49,008 bases of DNA from HGM13634 sp045537285 (GTDB lineage: Bacteria; Bacillota; Clostridia; TANB77; CAG-508), in contig JAZSPC010000046.1 of the NCBI GenBank assembly GCA_045537285.1, positions 1 to 49,008 on the forward strand, read 5' to 3'. The position numbers were made by a program, and so were the translations under genes. Positions 24,091 through 33,200 of this stretch are shown here, piece after piece. The notes under the pieces were generated by a model. The model worked only from the letters and a program-made list of their open reading frames with translations, had not been told where the DNA came from and ran no database searches. Every line of letters starts with the position of its first letter. The first letter of the stretch is position 1.

Positions 24091-25803
24091 ATGAACGAAG
24101 AAGAATTAGATAACGTATTAACAGAAGAATGGAAATTATACGAAAAAGGTAAGAACTATAATACAATGATGAGATTGTACCAAGACACAGAAGATAATTA
24201 TAATTTCTATCATGGCAATCAATGGAATGGTGCGAGATTAGGAAGCATACAACCTATTACACAAAACGTAATAAAACCAATAGTAAAGTTCAAAGTAGGG
24301 GTATTAAATAGTCATTCTTATCAAATAGTGTTTACTCCTAATGCTTATGAAATATATTCAGAAGAGCAAAAAATAGAAGACACTTGTAAGGTATTAAACA
24401 GATATAGTAATAAGATGTGGGAAATAGAACAAGTAAATACTAAGGTTAGAGAAGTATTAAAAGATGCCTGTATTAACTCAGAAGGTATTGTACACGTATA
24501 TGAAGAAAATGAACAAATTAAAACAGAAGTAATAGACAAGACAAATATTTACTATGGAAATGAAAACGATAGTGACATACAATCACAACCATACATATTA
24601 ATAAGTTATAGAAGAACAGTAGACAGTGTAAAAGAAGAAGCAAGAAGAAATGGTATTTCAGAAGAAGAAATAAGTAAAATAACATCTGATTCTGATTATG
24701 AAGAACAATCTGGAAGAGATAAAAGAATAGAAGAAATATCTCCAATGTGCTTAGTTCTTTTAAAATACTACAAAAAAGACGGAACAATATGGATAAAGAA
24801 AAGTACAAAGAATGCAGTTGTTAAAGAAGAAGCGGACACACAATTAAAATTATATCCAGTAGCTCATATGGTATGGGAAGATGTAAAGGGATATGCAAGA
24901 GGAGAAGGAGAGGTTAAGTACATAAGACCGAACCAAATAGAAATAAATAAAAATGCTACAAGAAGAGCAATAGCTGTTCAAATGAGTGCTTTCCCTAAAT
25001 TAGTAGTAAATATGAAATATATAACTAATCCAAATAGTTTGGATAAAGTAGGAGCTACTATTAAATTAGAAGATATGGCAGCAGAAGATGTAAATAAAGT
25101 AGTAAGTTATTTAAAACCAGCTGCAATGTCAAATGATGCACTAAATTTACAACAAGAACTAATGAATAACACACGAGAATTGGCAGGAGCAGGAGATAAC
25201 TTAAATGGTAATGTAGACCCTACACAAGCATCAGGAAAGGCAATACTAGCAGTACAACAAGCAGGAAGAGAGCCATTAAACGACCAAATAGAAAAATTTA
25301 AAACATTTATAGAAGATTTAGCAAGAATATGGTTCGATATGTTACAAACATATTCAACACATGGAATTGTAGTTACAAGAGAAGAAGAAGATGTAAAGAC
25401 AGGAGAAGTAGTTGAAGTTCCAGCAACAATGTCACATGAAGAATTGCAAAACATGAAGTTAAACATAAAAATAGAGATTACTAGACATTCAGCGTATGAC
25501 GAATATGCGTTAGAACAAAGTTTAGAGAATTTAATGTTGCAACAATTTATAACATTTGAAGAATATGTGGAAGCACTTCCAGAAAACAGTGTAATGCCAA
25601 AACATAAACTACAAAATACATTAAAGAAAAGACAAGAAAGACAAGCTAAGATAGACCAAATGCAAATACAAGCACAAAAAATGCAATCTGCATTAGAACA
25701 ACAAATGAAACAACAAGAAGATGTAGATATGGCAATAGCTGATATAGAAAATCAAGCAAATGCTGAACAAGAACAAGTATTATCACAGATAGGAGTGATG
25801 TAA
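24091..25803 (+). CDS. Portal protein
   Basis: 570 residues. The N-terminus with DTEDNYNFYHGNQWNG and ITQNVIKPIVKFKVG, the central stem region and the long C-terminal glutamine-rich helix (DQMQIQAQKMQSALEQQMKQ, the barrel-like helix of P22-type portals) match podoviral/P22-like portal proteins. Portals form the dodecamer through which DNA enters and leaves the capsid. Between the large terminase and the scaffold, as expected. Confidence 0.88.
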   Translation: MNEEELDNVLTEEWKLYEKGKNYNTMMRLYQDTEDNYNFYHGNQWNGARLGSIQPITQNVIKPIVKFKVGVLNSHSYQIVFTPNAYEIYSEEQKIEDTCKVLNRYSNKMWEIEQVNTKVREVLKDACINSEGIVHVYEENEQIKTEVIDKTNIYYGNENDSDIQSQPYILISYRRTVDSVKEEARRNGISEEEISKITSDSDYEEQSGRDKRIEEISPMCLVLLKYYKKDGTIWIKKSTKNAVVKEEADTQLKLYPVAHMVWEDVKGYARGEGEVKYIRPNQIEINKNATRRAIAVQMSAFPKLVVNMKYITNPNSLDKVGATIKLEDMAAEDVNKVVSYLKPAAMSNDALNLQQELMNNTRELAGAGDNLNGNVDPTQASGKAILAVQQAGREPLNDQIEKFKTFIEDLARIWFDMLQTYSTHGIVVTREEEDVKTGEVVEVPATMSHEELQNMKLNIKIEITRHSAYDEYALEQSLENLMLQQFITFEEYVEALPENSVMPKHKLQNTLKKRQERQAKIDQMQIQAQKMQSALEQQMKQQEDVDMAIADIENQANAEQEQVLSQIGVM

Positions 25804-25935
25804 ATGAATTGCCCTAAATGTCAGTTAATAGAAATGCGAGTAAATAAAGTAGAACAAGAAAAGATTTATTATGAATGCAAGAGTTGTGGAGAACAAAAGA
25901 TTATAGATGCAGCAGAACTTGAAGAAAAAGAATAG
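25804..25935 (+). CDS. Small zinc-ribbon protein
   Basis: 43 residues with CPKC and CKSCG pairs 27 residues apart, an acidic end. Starts one base after the portal stop. A terminator follows. Confidence 0.6.
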   Translation: MNCPKCQLIEMRVNKVEQEKIYYECKSCGEQKIIDAAELEEKE

Positions 25936-25946
25936 TTATTAATGTT

Positions 25947-25970
25947 AAGAGCTTTAAAAGGCTCTTTTTT
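25947..25970 (+). terminator. Rho-independent terminator
   Basis: AAGAGC / GCTCTT stem with an 8-base loop and a run of six T. The 78 bases from here to the scaffold start hold only a weak hairpin (AGTC-GACG-GACT). Confidence 0.75.
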
Positions 25971-26048
25971 ATATGTCCAAAACATGTGTAAGACAATAAA
26001 AGGCTATCAAGGAATTAACAGTCGACGGACTAAAAACGGGAGGTTTAT

Positions 26049-26909
26049 ATGTTAAACGAAGAAGACAACGAATTAGTTGTAAATGATGATGTACCTGAAA
26101 CATCACAAGAAGAACAAATCGAAACAGATGCTAGCAATGAAGTAGAGGAAGTTCAAGAGACTACCAAAGAAGTAGTACAACCTAGTGCAGAAGATATTGA
26201 AAAACAAATTGAGGAAAGAGCTAATAAGATTGTTGAAGAAAAAATGGAAGCAAGATTAATTAGAGACAGAATCAATAGAGAGCGAGAAGAAGCTAAATCA
26301 AAAGCTAAATATGAAGAGCTAGAAACGATAATGAAAGCAGCACTAGGAGCAAAAGATATTGACGATGTAATTACAAAGTCAAAAGAGTTCTATAAAGAAC
26401 AAGGTATACAAATACCAGAAATAATAAGTAAATCGTCTTATAACGAAAGGGAAGAGATGATTTTAGCAAAAGCAGATGCAGAACAAATCATAGGTCTAGG
26501 TAAAAAAGAAATGGAAGAAGAAGCAAGTAGAATTGCATCTATTCCAAAAAATGAAAGAAGTGTTAGAGATAATACGATTTTTAAAGAAGTTTGCACAAAA
26601 CTTATGATTATGAAAGACGAAGAAAGTCTAAAAAGTAAAGGTTACGATATGAAAATCCTTGAAGATAAGGATTTTTCTTCATTTAGAAGCCAATTCAATA
26701 TAGATACACCAGTATCTAAAATATATGAAATGTATTCTAAATTAAATCCAAAAACTGTTGAAAAACCTGCATCAGCTGGAAGCGCAAAAAGTGAAAACAA
26801 CACTTCGGGAGAAACATTCTCAGCCGAGAGAATTAATAATATGAAACCCGAAGAAATGTTGAAATATTGGAACAATCCTGCATTTAGAAAAATAGCGGGA
26901 TTAAATTAA
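26049..26909 (+). CDS. Scaffolding protein
   Basis: 286 residues, acidic N-terminus (NEEDNELVVNDDVPETSQEEQIE), highly helical and charged middle, then a small C-terminal domain (ERINNMKPEEMLKYWNNPAFRKI). Composition and position just before the coat gene fit a scaffold that guides capsid assembly. GGAGG precedes the ATG. Confidence 0.85.
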   Translation: MLNEEDNELVVNDDVPETSQEEQIETDASNEVEEVQETTKEVVQPSAEDIEKQIEERANKIVEEKMEARLIRDRINREREEAKSKAKYEELETIMKAALGAKDIDDVITKSKEFYKEQGIQIPEIISKSSYNEREEMILAKADAEQIIGLGKKEMEEEASRIASIPKNERSVRDNTIFKEVCTKLMIMKDEESLKSKGYDMKILEDKDFSSFRSQFNIDTPVSKIYEMYSKLNPKTVEKPASAGSAKSENNTSGETFSAERINNMKPEEMLKYWNNPAFRKIAGLN

Positions 26910-26927
26910 TTTTAGGAGGAATTTAAA

Positions 26928-27752
26928 ATGGCTGTAACAGTAAGTATTGATAAATTAATATCAACAAAAGTATTAAAAGAATTAGAAAATAATTTAATAG
27001 CAAAAAGAATCTGTACATTAAACACAGGTTCGCAAATCACAAAGAAAGGTGACCAAGTAACATTCGTAGGTTTAGCTGACCCAACTGTACAAGATTACAA
27101 AGGTACAATAAACTATGAAGAATTAGAAGATCAAGGTATCACAATGAAAATAGAACAAACAAAATATGTTGCGTTCAAAATTGATGATATAGATGCTTTC
27201 AGAAGTTCTATTGATATAAAAGGGACACAAGTAGAAAGAAGTGGATACAAACTTAAAGATGAAGCTGATAAATATGTATTAGCGCTAGCAGAAGATGAAG
27301 CTATTACAAATAGAGTAGATGGAACAGGTATATCAGAAGATAATGCTCTTCAATTACTTGCAAAAGTAAGAAGAAAATTAGATGAAGCTAATGTACCACA
27401 TGGACAAGCTTTCTTAGTAATAGACCCAATGGTTAAAGAAAAATTAGAATTAGCAGGTATCAAATTTGGTATCAACGAAGGAATGAAAGGATTTGAAGGA
27501 GGTCTTGAATGGGCTGATTATTTAGGAATGAAATTATTCGTTTCTAACAACGTTAAAGTAAATGAAGGTGGAAAACATTTATGCTTAGCAGGTTCATATA
27601 ATGCAATAGTATATGCAGACCAAATAGTTAAATCAAGATTCATAGCTGATGCTGAAAATGCTTTTGAAGGATTATATAGTTCTTTACACGTATATGATGC
27701 AAAAGTAATCAAACCAGCAGAAGTTGTTGTATTAGAAGCAACAGAAGCTTAA
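26928..27752 (+). CDS. Major capsid protein (HK97/P22-coat-like fold)
   Basis: 274 residues. TISIDKLISTKVLKEL-type start, VTFVGLADPTVQDYKG, and DAFRSSIDIKGTQVERSGYKLKDEADKYV are typical of a P22-gp5-like/HK97-fold coat family in Firmicutes phages. It follows the scaffold, with AGGAGG upstream and a strong terminator downstream. Confidence 0.92.
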   Translation: MAVTVSIDKLISTKVLKELENNLIAKRICTLNTGSQITKKGDQVTFVGLADPTVQDYKGTINYEELEDQGITMKIEQTKYVAFKIDDIDAFRSSIDIKGTQVERSGYKLKDEADKYVLALAEDEAITNRVDGTGISEDNALQLLAKVRRKLDEANVPHGQAFLVIDPMVKEKLELAGIKFGINEGMKGFEGGLEWADYLGMKLFVSNNVKVNEGGKHLCLAGSYNAIVYADQIVKSRFIADAENAFEGLYSSLHVYDAKVIKPAEVVVLEATEA

Positions 27753-27756
27753 TTAT

Positions 27757-27781
27757 AGAGGAGATTTATTCTCCTCTTTTT
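27757..27781 (+). terminator. Rho-independent terminator after the coat gene
   Basis: AGAGGAGA / TCTCCTCT stem, five-base loop, T run. Probably limits read-through from the highly expressed coat gene. Confidence 0.9.
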
Positions 27782-27841
27782 ATCACTTATAAGAGTAATA
27801 ATCAGGTGCAACTCCTGAATGAGTGGAAAGGAGAAAGTAAA

Positions 27842-27988
27842 ATGAGTTTGATGAAGAACTTGAAAAGAAGAGAAGTTGAAATATTTGGTGCTAAAAGAGT
27901 TGTAAGAAATGACACAAAGAAAGAAGAAGTAGTAGAGCCAACTCCAAAGAAAACAACAAAAAGAAAGAAAAAAACGGAGGTAGAATAA
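27842..27988 (+). CDS. Small basic protein, unknown
   Basis: 48 residues from the ATG after AAAGGAG, ending in a very basic stretch (PKKTTKRKKKTEVE). Such tails can bind DNA, so it may be a head-located or minor protein. Confidence 0.55.
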   Translation: MSLMKNLKRREVEIFGAKRVVRNDTKKEEVVEPTPKKTTKRKKKTEVE

Positions 27989-27989
27989 T

Positions 27990-28559
27990 ATGACCTTAGG
28001 AGATAATAAAAAAATAATGCTAGGGCTAATAGAAGAATTTAGCCCTAATAATCAATATTTAACAGATGATGAGGACATAAGAGCGAGACTAAATCTAGTA
28101 TATTCTCCAAACTATCAATTTTTATCAGAGAAGAAACCAATTATAAAAACAAAAACTATTACTATTAACAATACTGATGATGGAACAACAGAGAGTACAT
28201 TACCAATGGATTTAAGACAGTTGGTAAGAGTAGTAGGTTTAGATTCTAACAATAGAAAGATATCCCCAGAATATGACATTATAGGTAAAAAGATATATAT
28301 ACGAAACAATAAAGGAACATATATATTAGAATATTATGCTTATCCAACAGAGATAACATTACAAACAAACGATAATTTTTATTTAGAGATAGATAAAGAT
28401 GTACAAGCGCTGTTACCATATCTAGTAGCAAATGATATTCTTAAAGTTGACCCTAGTGCAAACTATACAGCTTTTTATAATGAATATCAAAGTAGAGTAC
28501 AAGGATTAGATACAAGAACAATATTACCTTCTGCAAGAGTAGATGGAGGAATATTATAG
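27990..28559 (+). CDS. Head-tail connector (gp4-like adaptor, probable)
   Basis: 189 residues. The N-terminal helices plus beta region (PMDLRQLVRVVGLDSNNRKISPE) and the C-terminal helical end (DPSANYTAFYNEYQSRVQGL) resemble P22 gp4-type/tail-accessory adaptors that attach to the portal after packaging. Position after coat supports this. The match is by resemblance and context. Confidence 0.65.
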   Translation: MTLGDNKKIMLGLIEEFSPNNQYLTDDEDIRARLNLVYSPNYQFLSEKKPIIKTKTITINNTDDGTTESTLPMDLRQLVRVVGLDSNNRKISPEYDIIGKKIYIRNNKGTYILEYYAYPTEITLQTNDNFYLEIDKDVQALLPYLVANDILKVDPSANYTAFYNEYQSRVQGLDTRTILPSARVDGGIL

Positions 28560-28569
28560 GAGGTTTATT

Positions 28570-30348
28570 ATGGCTACACCAGTTAAAAGGCAATATTCAA
28601 ACCTAGCAGGAGTAGATTTTAAGAATGAAGAAAGTTTAGTTGATTTAAATAGAAGCCCAGACGCATTAAATGTTTATATAGATTATGAGAATGAAGGTAA
28701 CTGTATAAGAACAAGACCAGGATATAAAGAATTAGGACAATTTGGTGAAAAGATTAACGGAATGTACATATATAACACAACAACTATGTTAGTGCATTCA
28801 GGAACCAAGCTATATTTATGGGATAACTTTCCAAGTGTTCCAGAAGGTCCAAAAGTATTATTTGAAAGTATGAACGATGAAGAATCATGCTTTTTTATTT
28901 TTGAAGATAAATTATATATAAATGATGGTTTAAACTACCTAGTATATGACGGAACATTAAAGAACGTATCAGACGTAGCATTTATACCAACTACCACAAT
29001 AGGAAGAAGTCCTAGCGGTGGTGGAACAATGTACCAAGATGTTAATTTGCTTCAAGTAAAAAGAATAAATACTTTTGTAGCAGATGGAACAAGCAAAGAT
29101 TATTATTTAGATGCAACAGAAATAGACTCAATAGATGAAGTATATATAAATAATGTAATAACAACGGATTATACAGTTACAAAATCATTAGGAAGAGTAA
29201 CGTTTAATGCAGCACCTGCCAAATCAGCATTAGGAACAGATAATGTGAAAATAGTATTTAGTAAAACAGTAGCGGGATATGTTGATAGAATACCAAAGTG
29301 TAAGATATCACAAGTATTTGATAATAGGGTGTTCTTTACAGGAAATTTATCATATAAGAATACTTTATTCCACAGTGAATTGAATAATCCAGCATACATA
29401 TCAGACCTAAGCTATTATCAAGATGGAACATCAGAAGCAGCAATAAAGGATATTGCAGTAGGTAATAATATCTTATGGGTATTTAAAGAGCCTAATCAAG
29501 AAAATGCAACAGTCTTTTATCATGTACCATCTACTAGCCAAGAATATGGAAGAATATATACAAGCAAGCAAGGTAACGTATCTGTTGGTTGTTACGCTAG
29601 TGCTATTAACTTTAATGATGATAAAGTATTTTTAAGTAAATATGGCCTAGAAGGAATAACAGGGGATATATTAGAAGAACAATTATTATCACACAGAAGT
29701 ACATTAGTAGACAACAAATTAGTTAATGCAAATAATCTTAATAAAGCTAAAATGTATGAATGGAAAGGATATTTATTAGTTCTAGTTGATAAATACATAT
29801 TTTTAGCGGATTCTAGACAAAAATTTCAAGGAATTAATGGACTAGAATATGAGTGGTACTTATGGGATATAGGAAAGAGTAATCCAAACATACTAAAAGA
29901 ATATAATGGAGAATTATATATAGGTTCAGTAAATGGAACGATATATTTGCTTGGTGGAACTAATGATAATGGAGAAGCAATTAATTCATACTGGACCACA
30001 CCAATGGATGCCTTTGGATATTCTAATATGCTAAAAACCACAAACAAAAGAGGTGGATTAGCTAGAATTAAGACTATTCCAAATGGAAAGATTAAGATAT
30101 CAGAAAGAACAGATAAAACAGAAGAAAAGTTTATAACAAGTAAATCATCAACGGGATTTGACTATACAAATATAGATTATAGCAACTTTGCATACACAAC
30201 AAAAACAGATAGCTATATTGTATATAAGATAAAAGAAAAGAAATTTTTAAATATATCATTAAAATTTTATAGTGACGAATTAGATAAGCCTTTTGGATTG
30301 TATAGTGCAATCTTAGAGGCTTTTATTGGTGGTTACGCAAAGAGATAG
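28570..30348 (+). CDS. Tail hub/stopper-like protein (P22 gp10-like, probable)
   Basis: About 592 residues from the ATG after AGGAGG. Repeated beta blades and aromatic turns (YENEGNCIRTRPGYKELGQFGEKI, WVFKEPNQENATVFY, LGGTNDNGEAINSYWTTPMDAFG) suggest a beta-propeller-rich tail hub that seals the connector, as P22 gp10 does. It is the largest structural protein before the fibre-like genes. Homology is inferred. Confidence 0.65.
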   Translation: MATPVKRQYSNLAGVDFKNEESLVDLNRSPDALNVYIDYENEGNCIRTRPGYKELGQFGEKINGMYIYNTTTMLVHSGTKLYLWDNFPSVPEGPKVLFESMNDEESCFFIFEDKLYINDGLNYLVYDGTLKNVSDVAFIPTTTIGRSPSGGGTMYQDVNLLQVKRINTFVADGTSKDYYLDATEIDSIDEVYINNVITTDYTVTKSLGRVTFNAAPAKSALGTDNVKIVFSKTVAGYVDRIPKCKISQVFDNRVFFTGNLSYKNTLFHSELNNPAYISDLSYYQDGTSEAAIKDIAVGNNILWVFKEPNQENATVFYHVPSTSQEYGRIYTSKQGNVSVGCYASAINFNDDKVFLSKYGLEGITGDILEEQLLSHRSTLVDNKLVNANNLNKAKMYEWKGYLLVLVDKYIFLADSRQKFQGINGLEYEWYLWDIGKSNPNILKEYNGELYIGSVNGTIYLLGGTNDNGEAINSYWTTPMDAFGYSNMLKTTNKRGGLARIKTIPNGKIKISERTDKTEEKFITSKSSTGFDYTNIDYSNFAYTTKTDSYIVYKIKEKKFLNISLKFYSDELDKPFGLYSAILEAFIGGYAKR

Positions 30349-30361
30349 GAGGAAATAGAAA

Positions 30362-30796
30362 ATGTCTTTACCAACATTAAATGAAAATTTAAATACACAC
30401 CAAAGTTTACCAAATCAACCAGCATTGGGAGCAGAAGAATTAAAACAAGAATTTGATAAAGCACCTAATTTAATTAAAGAATATTTAAATGGAATATTGT
30501 TACCACAATTAGATACTTTATTAGTTAGCTTGCAAAACAAGGATGTAAGTCTTGAAAATGCATTAAATACTGTAAATGGGATTGTAAGTGAAGCGGTAAC
30601 TAATATAAGCAATATAACAAATAACGTAAATAAAAATACAAACGATATAACTGTTATAAAAGGTAATGTAAACACAAACACAAGTAATATAAACAATATC
30701 AAAAATATATTGGGAACAACTACAAAAATTAGTAGTGGCACAAGTGTTCCTTCAAGTTTAGCAAATGGAGAGATATATTTACAATATTTTAACTAA
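30362..30796 (+). CDS. Short coiled-coil structural protein
   Basis: 144 residues with N-rich heptads (NNVNKNTNDITVIKGNVNTN) that suggest a trimeric coiled coil, and a C-terminus with SGTSVPSSLANGEIYLQY, which is common at fibre tips and joins. Probably a tail-spike or fibre connector. Confidence 0.65.
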   Translation: MSLPTLNENLNTHQSLPNQPALGAEELKQEFDKAPNLIKEYLNGILLPQLDTLLVSLQNKDVSLENALNTVNGIVSEAVTNISNITNNVNKNTNDITVIKGNVNTNTSNINNIKNILGTTTKISSGTSVPSSLANGEIYLQYFN

Positions 30797-30811
30797 TAGG
30801 AGGAAATAGTT

Positions 30812-32143
30812 ATGGCGAGTGGATCATATTCTGGAACATGGAAAGGATATACAATACGTACAGAATGGACTTCAAGCATAGATATATTATCAAATTCATC
30901 AACAATTACTGCTAAGCATTATTTGGACTGCAAAAAAGAATATGGATTAGAAATAGGTAAGAGAACACACTCTTGTACTGTAAATGGAATTAAAAAAGAA
31001 TTTTCTGTTTCTTCCTTAGATACCGATGGAAACGAGAGTATATATTTAGGAACTACTACTTATACAGTAGAACATAATTCAGACGGAAAGAAAACAGTTA
31101 GTGCTAGTACAACTTTTAGTATGAAAGCAACAATCAGAACAGAATATCACGAAAGTATTACAGCTAGCGGAACAATGGTGCTTGATGATATTCCAAGATA
31201 TGCAACTTCAAATCAAAGTTTAAAAAGCAAAACAAGTTCTAGTATAACAATGAACTGGTCAAGTGACAACACAATAGATTATATATGGTATTCAAAAGAT
31301 AACGGCTCTTATTGGACAGGCTTAGATGTAACGGATGGTACAAGTGGAAGTTATACTATATCAGGCCTAGCAGCAAATACTACATATAATATCAAAACAA
31401 GAGTAAGAAGAAAAGATAGTCAATTAACAACAGATTCAAGTGCATTAAGTGTAACAACATATGCAAAAACAGTTCCAACAATATCATTATCAAGCAAGTC
31501 TATAAATTCTATAACAGTAACTTCTGGATGTAATGTAGCAGTATCAAGCACAAAATATAGAATAAAAACATCTAATGGTAATTATGGGAATTATCAAGAC
31601 AGTGCAACATTTGGAGGATTATCTCCAAATACAACTTATGTAATAGAAGTGTATAAAGTAGGACAAGCAAGTGGAGAAACTGGAACGGCAACATTAACAG
31701 TAGCAACATATGATATAGGAAAAATAAGTTCTGCTCCCAACATAAAATTTGGGGATACAGCAAGAATAACAAAATCAAATCCAAGTAGTTCTACAAACAA
31801 TCTAAGAATAGAAACGTTAAATCCAACAACAACAATAGCTACTAGAAATGGAATAGGAGACGATTACACAATTACATTTAGTGATACAGAATGGGATGAA
31901 TTATATAGGAAATTAGGAACAAATAATTCTATAACATTAAGATATGTTATAGATACTATATGTAATTCAATAATTTATAATCACTGGACAGATAAAACAT
32001 TAAGTTTAACAGGAAATCAAAAAACTGCACATATAGGTGTAAATGGAGTTCATAAAAGAGCAAAAGTATATTTAGGTGTAAACGGAACTGTGAAAAAAGC
32101 AGTAATGTGGATAGGAAATAATGGAAGAAAGAGGTGTATTTAA
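30812..32143 (+). CDS. Fibronectin-III-containing tail protein
   Basis: 443 residues. An N-terminal beta domain (SGTWKGYTIRTEWTSSIDIL) is followed by two fibronectin-type-III-like modules (SSITMNWSSDNTIDYIWYS...; VPTISLSSKSINSITVTSG), a further beta domain and a basic end with GVNGVHKRAKVYLGVNGTVKKA. FnIII modules in phage tails usually bind surface sugars. The stop overlaps the next ATG by one base. Confidence 0.75.
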   Translation: MASGSYSGTWKGYTIRTEWTSSIDILSNSSTITAKHYLDCKKEYGLEIGKRTHSCTVNGIKKEFSVSSLDTDGNESIYLGTTTYTVEHNSDGKKTVSASTTFSMKATIRTEYHESITASGTMVLDDIPRYATSNQSLKSKTSSSITMNWSSDNTIDYIWYSKDNGSYWTGLDVTDGTSGSYTISGLAANTTYNIKTRVRRKDSQLTTDSSALSVTTYAKTVPTISLSSKSINSITVTSGCNVAVSSTKYRIKTSNGNYGNYQDSATFGGLSPNTTYVIEVYKVGQASGETGTATLTVATYDIGKISSAPNIKFGDTARITKSNPSSSTNNLRIETLNPTTTIATRNGIGDDYTITFSDTEWDELYRKLGTNNSITLRYVIDTICNSIIYNHWTDKTLSLTGNQKTAHIGVNGVHKRAKVYLGVNGTVKKAVMWIGNNGRKRCI

Positions 32144-33189
32144 TGGCCACAGGTTATGATGATATTGATAATTTACAAAATCAAACCAATCGATTATATG
32201 AAGACCAAATGAAACAACAAGAAAACATAATAAATGCTAGCACACAACAGACAATAAATGAAATAGAAAGAAACAAATTAAAAGCACAACAAGAAGCGGA
32301 CAAAACAAACAAGGCTTTATATACGGATTATCAAAAACAAGTTAATCCGTATGGAGTAAATGCAGAAAATTTAGCAGAGCAAGGATTAGCGAAAAGTGGT
32401 TTAGCAGAAACTACAAGAGCCAATTATTATAATACATATCAAAGTGCAAGAACAGAAGCTATGAATAATGCTAATACTATAAAGGCTGATTTTGATGCAG
32501 AAATAGCAAGAGCAAGACAAAACGGAGATTTACAAACAGCACAAGCAAAACTTGATTTATACAAGCAAAGAATAAACGATTTAGCTAACATGTATAATTT
32601 AAAATTCCAAGCAGACCAATTTGATTATCAAAAACAACAAGATGCACTAAACCAAAGCAATTGGGAAAAAGAATTTGCACAAGCACAACAACAAGCACAA
32701 TGGGAACAAGCATTTAATCAAAGTCAATTTGATTATCAAAAGGATAGAGATGTTGTATCAGACAATAGATTTAACGAGCAATTCAATTACCAAAAAGAAC
32801 AAGATGCTTTATCACAAAGTAATTGGGAAAAAGAATACGAGCAAGCATTAAAAGAAATGTTATGGAATCAACAATTTAATCAATCACAATTTGATTATCA
32901 AAAAGAACAAGATAAATTAGCACAAAGTAACTGGGAGAAAGAGTTTGCATTAGCTAAAAGAAAGGCTACAAGTAGTTCGGGAGGAAGCAAAAAAGAAGAG
33001 AATAAAAAGAAAAGTTCATTAAGCGATAATGGTAATGCGATACTTGTAGGCTTCAAAGAAGCAAATATAAAAGATACATCAGACCAAGAATTAAGAGAAA
33101 ATGCTAGACAAAAAATATATTATGATACTCAATGGGGGCGTATAACTGATGAAGAAGCGGAATATTTATTTGATTATTTTGGATTATAG
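32143..33189 (+). CDS. Repeat-rich virion protein, probably internal or fibre-linked
   Basis: About 348 residues. The N-terminal part is a long Q/N/A-rich coiled coil. The middle has about three tandem copies of FDYQKEQDxLxQSNWEKEFA with W/Q spacers (around residues 165-275). The end is a small charged domain. Repeats of this kind are found in internal or ejected proteins of short-tailed phages, but no family is recognised. It directly precedes the giant protein. Confidence 0.65.
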   Translation: MATGYDDIDNLQNQTNRLYEDQMKQQENIINASTQQTINEIERNKLKAQQEADKTNKALYTDYQKQVNPYGVNAENLAEQGLAKSGLAETTRANYYNTYQSARTEAMNNANTIKADFDAEIARARQNGDLQTAQAKLDLYKQRINDLANMYNLKFQADQFDYQKQQDALNQSNWEKEFAQAQQQAQWEQAFNQSQFDYQKDRDVVSDNRFNEQFNYQKEQDALSQSNWEKEYEQALKEMLWNQQFNQSQFDYQKEQDKLAQSNWEKEFALAKRKATSSSGGSKKEENKKKSSLSDNGNAILVGFKEANIKDTSDQELRENARQKIYYDTQWGRITDEEAEYLFDYFGL

Positions 33190-33200
33190 GAGGTGTTTAA

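Noticed and set aside
27786..27841. Riboswitch-like leader before the small basic gene
   Set aside because: Only one short hairpin (CAGG/CCTG) is present and no known aptamer motif can be matched.
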